From: a bacterium
Lineage (GTDB): Bacteria; Chloroflexota; Dormibacteria; UBA8260; Bog-877
NCBI GenBank assembly: GCA_021802115.1
Contig: JAKABA010000134.1
Coordinates: 1-10,576 of the forward strand
DNA length: 10,576 nucleotides
Direction of reading: 5' to 3'
Below, piece by piece: positions 6,131 to 10,576 of this stretch (its first letter is position 1; each line of letters starts with the position of its first letter). A program made the position numbers and the translations under genes. The notes under the pieces were generated by a model. The model was given only the letters and a program-made list of their open reading frames with translations, did not search any database and was not told the origin of the DNA.

Positions 6131-6164
6131 CTGAGGGCAGTGCCTCGGCAGACTGCCGCCTCAG
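6131..6164 (+). terminator. Strong stem-loop, probable terminator of the exported-protein gene
   Basis: CTGAGG + GCAGT (6131-6141) pairs with ACTGC (6152-6156) and, after a 2-nt CG bulge, CCTCAG (6159-6164). This makes an 11-bp stem with a 10-nt loop. It is 107 nt after the stop of the preceding gene and 102 nt before recQ. No T-tract follows. Confidence 0.6.
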
Positions 6165-6185
6165 TGGGCAATCTGCAATCCACGC

Positions 6186-6202
6186 GGGCTCGCCAGGAGC
6201 CC
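6186..6202 (+). repeat. Second small hairpin upstream of recQ
   Basis: GGGCTC (6186-6191) pairs with GAGCCC (6197-6202) around a 5-nt GCCAG loop. It lies 21 nt after the larger hairpin and could be a tandem terminator. A looser pair, GAGGTC (6212-6217) with GACCTC (6241-6246), follows just before the recQ promoter. Confidence 0.4.
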
Positions 6203-6253
6203 TGGGTTCGTGAGGTCGCCCATCCCATGGTCCAGCTCGTGACCTCTACCTGC

Positions 6254-6266
6254 TAGCGTTGGTCGG
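6254..6266 (+). promoter_or_regulatory. Possible -10 box giving a leaderless recQ transcript
   Basis: TAGCGT (6254-6259) fits the actinobacterial TANNNT -10 pattern and ends 6 nt before the GTG at 6266. Transcription would therefore begin at or next to the start codon. No Shine-Dalgarno is present, which agrees with leaderless translation. No -35 box is convincing. Confidence 0.45.
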
Positions 6267-8296
6267 TGACCTCCCCCACCCGCCGGCCCGAGCTACCGTC
6301 GGCGGCGGCGCGGGCAGCGCTCAAGGAGACTTTCGGGCTGGCGGCGTTCCGCCCCGGACAGGGCGAGATGGTGGCCGCCGCGGAGGTGGGTGCTGACGTC
6401 CTGTTCGTGGCCCCGACCGGATCGGGCAAGAGCATCGCCTATTGGGTTCCCGGGATCGTGGCTGGCGGCCTCACGATCGTGGTCTCGCCCCTGATCGCCC
6501 TGATGGTGGACCAGGTGACCCACCTCCAGCAACTCGGAGTCTCAGCAGCGTTCCTTCATAGTCAGATGGCCGCCTCCGAGCGGTCCGCCGCGATGACCCA
6601 GGCAGAGCGCGGCCAGCTCCGCTTCCTGTACCTGGCGCCAGAGCGGATTGGGACCGCCGGCTTCCTGGAATGGCTGGGCCGCCTCCAGGTCAGCCGGTTT
6701 GTGGTCGACGAGGCCCACTGCATCTCCAGCTGGGGCCACGACTTTCGTCCCGACTATCGCCGCCTGGAGGCCGCCATTTCGGCCTGCGGCCGGCCCCCGG
6801 TGGGAGCCTTCACGGCGACGGCGACACCCCGGGTGAGGCTCGACATCGTGGCCAGCCTGGGCCTGCGCGAACCGGCCGGCAAGGTCACCGGGTTCGTCCG
6901 CGAAAACCTGCACATGATGGTGGTCTCCTGCCGCGGAAAGGCGGAGAAGCGCGATCGACTGCTGGAGCGCATCCGTTACGGCGACGGGCGGTCGCTGGTG
7001 TACTGCGGCACCCGCGCTTCGGCGGACGAGGTTGCGCTGCTGCTGGCGGAGGCGGGGCTGCCAGCAGACTCGTACCACGGGGCCCTGGACGGCGACCAGC
7101 GCCAGGCAGTCTACTCGCGCTTCGCGGCCGGGCAGGTCCGTATCATCGCCGCGACCTCGGCCTTCGGTATGGGGATTGACTTTCCTGACATCCGCCAGGT
7201 TATCCACTACGACTTTCCCGGGAGCCTGGAGGAGTACTACCAACAGGCGGGGCGAGCCGGCCGCGACGGCCAGCCGGCTGAGTGCATCCTCCTGTACAGC
7301 CCTCAGGACCGCCGCCTCCAGGAGTTCTTCATCGAGCAGGCATTTCCCGAGCGCGACGTGGTCCGCGCGGTCTATCGGGAGATGTTGCGGGCAGGCAGTG
7401 GCTTGATCCCGGACTGGCCCTTGCGGCTGCCCACGATCGATGCCAGCGCCATCCGGGGAGCGGTGGCGCTCCTGGAACGGGCCCAGGTCGTGGATCAGGA
7501 TGGGGGGATCCGGCGACTGACCGGGGCCCCGGTCGACTTTGATGAACAGGCCGCGCTGAAGGAGCACGCCTACGCCAGGGTGACGCAGGTCATGGACTAC
7601 GCCAGGTCTCGCGGCTGCCGCCACGCTCGCATCGCGGACTACTTCGGCGAGGAGGGCGTGGCGCGCACCTGCCACTCGTGCGACAACTGCCTTGGGCCGA
7701 CCGAAGTGACGACTACCCCTGTAGCGCCCGCCGATGTCGAGGTTGCCCTCCAAGCAGTGGGGCGCTTCTCAGGGCACCTCGGAGCCGCCCGGATCGCGCT
7801 CATCCTGCACGGAGACCGCGATGCCTGGGAGAGAGCCAAGCCCTGGGTGGCTGAGCTGCCGTTCTTCGGAGCCTTGGGAAAGTGGGAAGTCGCCCGGGTG
7901 AGGGACCTGATCGCTGCTCTGGTGGAGCAGGGTCTGGTGGCGCGCGGCCACAGTGAGAAGCCCACCGTCAGCCTTACCGAGAGCGGTCGCCTGGTGCTGG
8001 CGGGCAAGCAGGGCGGAGCCGTCGAGCTGGCAGACCAGCCCCGGTCGCGCAAGCGGCCCCCCAGCGAGCTCACCGGTGATGCGCTGGACTTCCTGGACGC
8101 GCTGCGCCGCTGGCGACTGGACACGGCACGGCGCGCGGAAGTGCCGCCATATGTCGTCTTCCACGACAAGACCCTGGCTGAGATCGCACGGCGACGTCCA
8201 GGCTCCGTCCAGGAACTGGCACAGGTCCCCGGGATCGGGCCCGCCAAGCTGGAGCGCTACGGCGCCGATCTGATGTTGGTGCTGGGCCGGAATTAG
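6266..8296 (+). CDS. recQ: ATP-dependent DNA helicase RecQ
   Basis: A complete 676-residue 3'-5' DNA helicase of the RecQ family, acting in recombination and replication-fork repair. In order: motif 0 FRPGQGE (28-34); Walker A APTGSGKS (49-56); SPLIALMVDQV (74-84); DEAH box VDEAHCISSWGHDFRPDY (148-164, including the RecQ aromatic-rich loop); motif III TATATP (183-188); motif IV SLVYCGTR (243-250); ATSAFGMGIDFPDIR (296-310); and motif VI QAGRAGRDG (327-335). The RecQ zinc-binding site follows with C451, C469, C472 and C475, then an RQC winged helix (about 485-580, ending in an SLTESGRLVL wing). An HRDC domain (about 603-676, with PGIGPAKLERYG) ends the protein. All four cysteines and all helicase motifs are intact. 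It is alone on its transcript, with spacers on both sides. Confidence 0.97.
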   Translation: MTSPTRRPELPSAAARAALKETFGLAAFRPGQGEMVAAAEVGADVLFVAPTGSGKSIAYWVPGIVAGGLTIVVSPLIALMVDQVTHLQQLGVSAAFLHSQMAASERSAAMTQAERGQLRFLYLAPERIGTAGFLEWLGRLQVSRFVVDEAHCISSWGHDFRPDYRRLEAAISACGRPPVGAFTATATPRVRLDIVASLGLREPAGKVTGFVRENLHMMVVSCRGKAEKRDRLLERIRYGDGRSLVYCGTRASADEVALLLAEAGLPADSYHGALDGDQRQAVYSRFAAGQVRIIAATSAFGMGIDFPDIRQVIHYDFPGSLEEYYQQAGRAGRDGQPAECILLYSPQDRRLQEFFIEQAFPERDVVRAVYREMLRAGSGLIPDWPLRLPTIDASAIRGAVALLERAQVVDQDGGIRRLTGAPVDFDEQAALKEHAYARVTQVMDYARSRGCRHARIADYFGEEGVARTCHSCDNCLGPTEVTTTPVAPADVEVALQAVGRFSGHLGAARIALILHGDRDAWERAKPWVAELPFFGALGKWEVARVRDLIAALVEQGLVARGHSEKPTVSLTESGRLVLAGKQGGAVELADQPRSRKRPPSELTGDALDFLDALRRWRLDTARRAEVPPYVVFHDKTLAEIARRRPGSVQELAQVPGIGPAKLERYGADLMLVLGRN

Positions 8297-8322
8297 CCAC
8301 CCCCACCGCGCCCAGTGTGGCT
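8295..8322 (+). terminator. Weak stem-loop at the recQ stop codon
   Basis: AGCCAC (8295-8300, overlapping the last two bases of the stop codon) pairs with GTGGCT (8317-8322) over a 16-nt loop. There is no T-tract, and the stem is short for a terminator. Confidence 0.28.
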
Positions 8323-8792
8323 GGCCCAAATGGGAAGGGGCTGCCGCGGCCTCTCAACCCAACCCCGCCAGCACCGGTATCACGCGGGCGGCCGATGGCT
8401 TGGCGTAGCCGGGCAGAGCAGCCTCGTGCGGGGGAGATCGCAGGGTCAGCGGTGAGGGTGGGCTGCATCAAATCGAGGCCGGTGCGGTCGAGGCGGTCGA
8501 CTCCGACAACGCCAGGGGATGGCTGTGCCAAGTGGGGATGGACCGCAGGGCTGGCCATGGTCGCCAGCTACCCCTGCGCCCGCTTCGGGCCTTTGCTCCG
8601 CCGCCAGCTGGCAGAACGGCCTCTCGGCCAACCCGGTGCTGGCAGCTTTGGCTCCGACCGCGCTCCGGGCGGTGCTTGTTGAGTGTGCCCGCCTGGTCGT
8701 CGGGTCTCCGCACGGACGCCCCACGCCATGCCATCTGCCGGCCGTGTTGCCACCCGCGGCCCGAGATCGGCGACCAGCTCCAGAATGGCCAG
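8297..8792. other. Spacer of about 500 bases between recQ and the glycosyltransferase gene
   Basis: Several open frames cross this stretch, but none has a recognisable family pattern or ribosome site. The frame of the glycosyltransferase stays open back to 8532, adding 87 Arg/Pro-rich residues that do not resemble its family. One frame reads GLSANPVLAALAPTALRAVL with a helix-like look, but without homology that I can name. GCCCG-CTT-CGGGC (8578-8590) followed by CTTT is a small terminator-like hairpin. It may hold a decayed gene, but I cannot identify one. Confidence 0.4.
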
Positions 8793-9983
8793 GTGCGAAT
8801 CCTCTTCTCGTTCGTGGGCGGACCGGGGCACTTTGAGCCCATGGTGCCGATCGCCCGGGCCGCCCAGGTCGGCGGTCACGCCGTCGCGGTCGCCTGCGCT
8901 CCCTCGCTGGTCGCTGTGGTCGAGGCCCAGGGCTTCCCTGCGTTCGGCATCGGCTCCCCAGGGCGCGGTGCCGACGTCGCGCGCCGGCCCCTGAGGGAAG
9001 TTGACATCGCCCGCGAGGAGCGTGACTTGCGCGAGCGCTTCGCAGGGCGAGCCGCTCGGCTGCGCGCTACCGGCCTGCAGGTGCTCGCCAGCGACTGGCG
9101 CCCAGACGTGATGGTCGCCGACGAGGTCGACTTCGGCAGCATGATGGCGGCGGAGGTGCTGGGCATCCCCTACGCCACGGTCCTGGTGATCGCGGCTGGC
9201 ACGCTGGTACGCCGGGAGGTGGTCGCTGGCACCCTCGACACTCTCCGGGGCGAGCATGGCCTGCCCGCGGATCCGGATTTCACGGCGCCGAGCCGGTACT
9301 TGGTGCTGTCCCCATTCCCGCCCGCTCTGCGAGACCCGAGCGCCCCCCTGCCCGCAACCACCCACCTCTTCCGACCGGTTGACGTTGACCGTGGCGACGT
9401 GGCGGCGCCTCGAGGGGCTGGTCGCCTCCTCGGGGTCCCCAACGTCTACTTAACGCTGGGCACCGAGTTCAACTTGGAATCCGGTGACCTGTTCACCAGG
9501 GTGCTCACCGGGCTGCGCGAGTTGGCCATCAACGTGCTGGTCACGGTGGGGCGGCAGATCGACCCCCGCGAGCTCGGTCCCCAGCCAGCAAATGTGCGCG
9601 TCGAGCGCTACGTACCGCAAGCAGAGGTGTTGCCCTGGGCTGATCTCGTGGTCTTCCACGGCGGTTCAGGGACCCTGACCGGAGCCCTGGCACATGGGCT
9701 GCCCATGGTGATCCTCGCCCTCGGCGCGGACCAGCCCGCCAATGCCGCGCGCTGCCAGGCTCTCGGGCTGGGCCTCGCCTTGGACCCCCTAAAGGCAACC
9801 CCCGCGGCCGTGCGACAGGCCACTACCCGGGTGCTCGCAGAGCCCGCGCATCGGCACGCCGCAGAGCAGCTGCGGGACGCCATCGCGGCCCAGCCCGATC
9901 CCGCGACCGCCGTCGGTCTGCTCGAACGGCTGGCGGTCGAGCGCCGCCCGCTCGTCGAGGGAAGCGCCACCCTTGGCCGCTAG
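8793..9983 (+). CDS. GT1-family glycosyltransferase (UDP-glycosyltransferase / MGT-like)
   Basis: A 396-residue GT-B fold enzyme that transfers a sugar from an NDP-sugar to a small-molecule acceptor, as in glycosylation of macrolides, carotenoids or other natural products. The N-terminal half starts with RILFSFVGGPGHFEPMVPIARA (2-23). His13 is at the position of the catalytic base of the family, and VADEVDFGSMMAAEVLGIP (108-126) follows. The donor half carries NVYLTLGTEFN (217-227), VLVTVGRQIDP (248-258), the PQAEVLPWADLVVFHGGSGT segment (275-294, donor-binding HGGSGT) and LALGADQPANAARC (308-321), where D313-Q314 lie at the sugar-contacting site. GTG 8793 matches the family N-terminus exactly (M-R-I/V-L-F). 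No Shine-Dalgarno is visible. Acceptor and sugar cannot be read from sequence, and no biosynthetic partners are adjacent. Confidence 0.88.
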   Translation: MRILFSFVGGPGHFEPMVPIARAAQVGGHAVAVACAPSLVAVVEAQGFPAFGIGSPGRGADVARRPLREVDIAREERDLRERFAGRAARLRATGLQVLASDWRPDVMVADEVDFGSMMAAEVLGIPYATVLVIAAGTLVRREVVAGTLDTLRGEHGLPADPDFTAPSRYLVLSPFPPALRDPSAPLPATTHLFRPVDVDRGDVAAPRGAGRLLGVPNVYLTLGTEFNLESGDLFTRVLTGLRELAINVLVTVGRQIDPRELGPQPANVRVERYVPQAEVLPWADLVVFHGGSGTLTGALAHGLPMVILALGADQPANAARCQALGLGLALDPLKATPAAVRQATTRVLAEPAHRHAAEQLRDAIAAQPDPATAVGLLERLAVERRPLVEGSATLGR

Positions 9984-10317
9984 CCTGAGCCTGGCTCTTG
10001 GCCCCGCGATCTCAGGGTGATCTAAGCCCAAGGGGGCGGCCCGACTCGGCGCTTCGCCAGGGACACCGCTCCCGGGAGGTGGCGCCCGCCCTTGGCGCGG
10101 CGGACGCTGGGGCCAAATCGAGGTGCGGGACCCTCCTCCCCGTGAGATCCGTCTGGGAGATCGGACCACCCCGCCCCTTCACCCTTGCTGGACGACAGCC
10201 CAGAGAGCGCCGCGGCAAGTGCGGGGCGCCCAGCAGCGGGCCACGAGGACTTCACGTCCGCGCCCCGAGCGCCTCCCAGCCTGGATGCCGCGGAGAGGGT
10301 AGCGAACCGTAGCCCAA
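9984..10317. other. Spacer between the glycosyltransferase and the IS607 element
   Basis: About 330 GC-rich bases. An open frame at 9998-10312 has no recognisable motif or ribosome site and I leave it out. Only small hairpins are seen: GGCG-CTT-CGCC (10048-10058) and GGAC-TTCAC-GTCC (10247-10259). The base composition drops sharply towards AT at about 10312-10345, marking the start of the mobile element. Confidence 0.45.
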
Positions 10318-10344
10318 AGCTAGTAACAATACTATGCTATAGCT
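10318..10344 (+). promoter_or_regulatory. Palindromic left end and putative leaderless promoter of the IS607 transposase gene
   Basis: TAGTA (10321-10325) and TACTA (10330-10334) are inverted around ACAA, followed directly by the 8-bp palindrome GCTATAGC (10336-10343). AGCTA recurs at 10318-10322 and 10341-10345. TATGCT (10333-10338) resembles a -10 box ending 6 nt before the ATG at 10345, so the transcript may be leaderless; no Shine-Dalgarno is present. The dyads are plausible binding sites for the MerR-like domain of the transposase and so could act in both transposition and autoregulation. Confidence 0.45.
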
Positions 10345-10576
10345 ATGCCGCCAAGTAGACCAGAGATGCTCCGCCTCGGTCCTGCTGCACGGCGTCTGGG
10401 TATCCATCCCCTGACGCTTCGCAGATGGGCTGACACCGGCAGGATCGATGTCGTGTGGGTCGGAAGGGAGCGGCGCTTCCCAATCAGTGCTGTTGACGCT
10501 CTCCGGAGCGACTCGGATGAGAGCAGGCCGTCGGGAGAAAGTCGTGTGGCGGGCTATGTCAGGGTATCGGGCACCA
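10345..10576 (+). CDS. tnpA: IS607-family transposase (serine recombinase with MerR-like DNA-binding domain), 3' truncated by window
   Basis: The first 77 residues are present. Residues 9-60 form a MerR/excisionase-type winged helix (LRLGPAARRLGIHPLTLRRWADTGRID, then WVGRERRFPISAVDAL). Following a short acidic linker, AGYVRVSGT (69-77) is the start of the resolvase catalytic domain, with Ser75 as the expected nucleophile. The order of HTH first and catalytic domain second is characteristic of IS607 TnpA, about 200 residues when complete. It catalyses strand exchange for a circular transposition intermediate with little target specificity. The ATG at 10345 is immediately preceded by AT-rich palindromic DNA and has no ribosome site. 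Whether the gene is intact cannot be judged from the window. Confidence 0.88.
   Translation, partial: MPPSRPEMLRLGPAARRLGIHPLTLRRWADTGRIDVVWVGRERRFPISAVDALRSDSDESRPSGESRVAGYVRVSGT

Larger units (their letters stand above)
10312..10576 (+). mobile_element. Left part of an IS607-family insertion sequence, cut by the window edge
   Basis: An AT-rich segment of about 30 bp precedes a gene that starts like an IS607 serine-recombinase transposase. The exact left end is not defined: IS607 elements have no fixed terminal inverted repeats and create no clear target duplication. A tnpB gene would be expected downstream, beyond the window. Confidence 0.65.

Noticed and set aside
6542..7753. 403-codon open frame on the minus strand
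   Set aside because: Antisense shadow of recQ, whose motifs are intact on the plus strand.
8568..9365. 265-codon open frame on the minus strand
   Set aside because: Antisense shadow overlapping the glycosyltransferase, with a His/Gln/Arg-rich composition and no motif.
9998..10312. Open frame between the glycosyltransferase and IS607
   Set aside because: Pro/Arg/Ser-rich, no motif, no ribosome site.
1..10576. CRISPR array or direct-repeat arrays
   Set aside because: No regularly spaced repeats seen on reading through the window.

Overview
GC-rich (visibly about two-thirds G+C), single-contig bacterial DNA that reads as Actinomycetota or a close relative. The reasons are heavy use of GTG/TTG starts, a deazaflavin (F420)-dependent nitroreductase-family protein, a dehydrogenase of the mycobacterial Rv0785 type, a DUF6069 membrane protein, and leaderless-looking starts. 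F420 users outside the Actinomycetota (for example Chloroflexota) cannot be excluded. No plasmid, phage or CRISPR structure is visible.

Layout. 1-687: 3' part of a TnpB-like (RuvC-fold) transposase gene, broken by a frameshift at its last catalytic Asp. 688-1111: non-coding, with inverted repeats and a probable promoter. 1112-1531: F420-type (Ddn-family) reductase. 1912-3600: large FAD-dependent dehydrogenase. 3601-3828: convergent spacer with strong hairpins. 3829-4543: two amino-terminally truncated beta-propeller gene remnants facing away from one head-to-head junction near 4230-4245, which looks like a rearrangement scar. 4655-5194 (minus): four-helix membrane protein of the DUF6069 type. 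5195-5469: divergent spacer whose right half folds into a three-way-junction RNA candidate. 5470-6024: exported or membrane-anchored protein of unknown function. 6131-6164: strong terminator-like hairpin. 6266-8296: complete RecQ helicase. 8793-9983: GT1/MGT-family glycosyltransferase. 9984-10344: spacer ending in a sharp AT-rich patch. 10345-10576: start of an IS607-type serine-recombinase transposase cut by the window edge.

The genes do not form one operon. Most are separated by 110-500 bp gaps and several face each other. The F420 reductase and the FAD dehydrogenase are same-strand redox neighbours but are 380 bp apart. Transposon remnants at both ends, a split propeller pair and low coding density suggest a region shaped by insertion and rearrangement. 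I found no convincing new multi-gene system. The items most worth checking are the structured RNA candidate at 5298-5401, the head-to-head propeller junction at about 4235, and the palindromic left end of the IS607 element.
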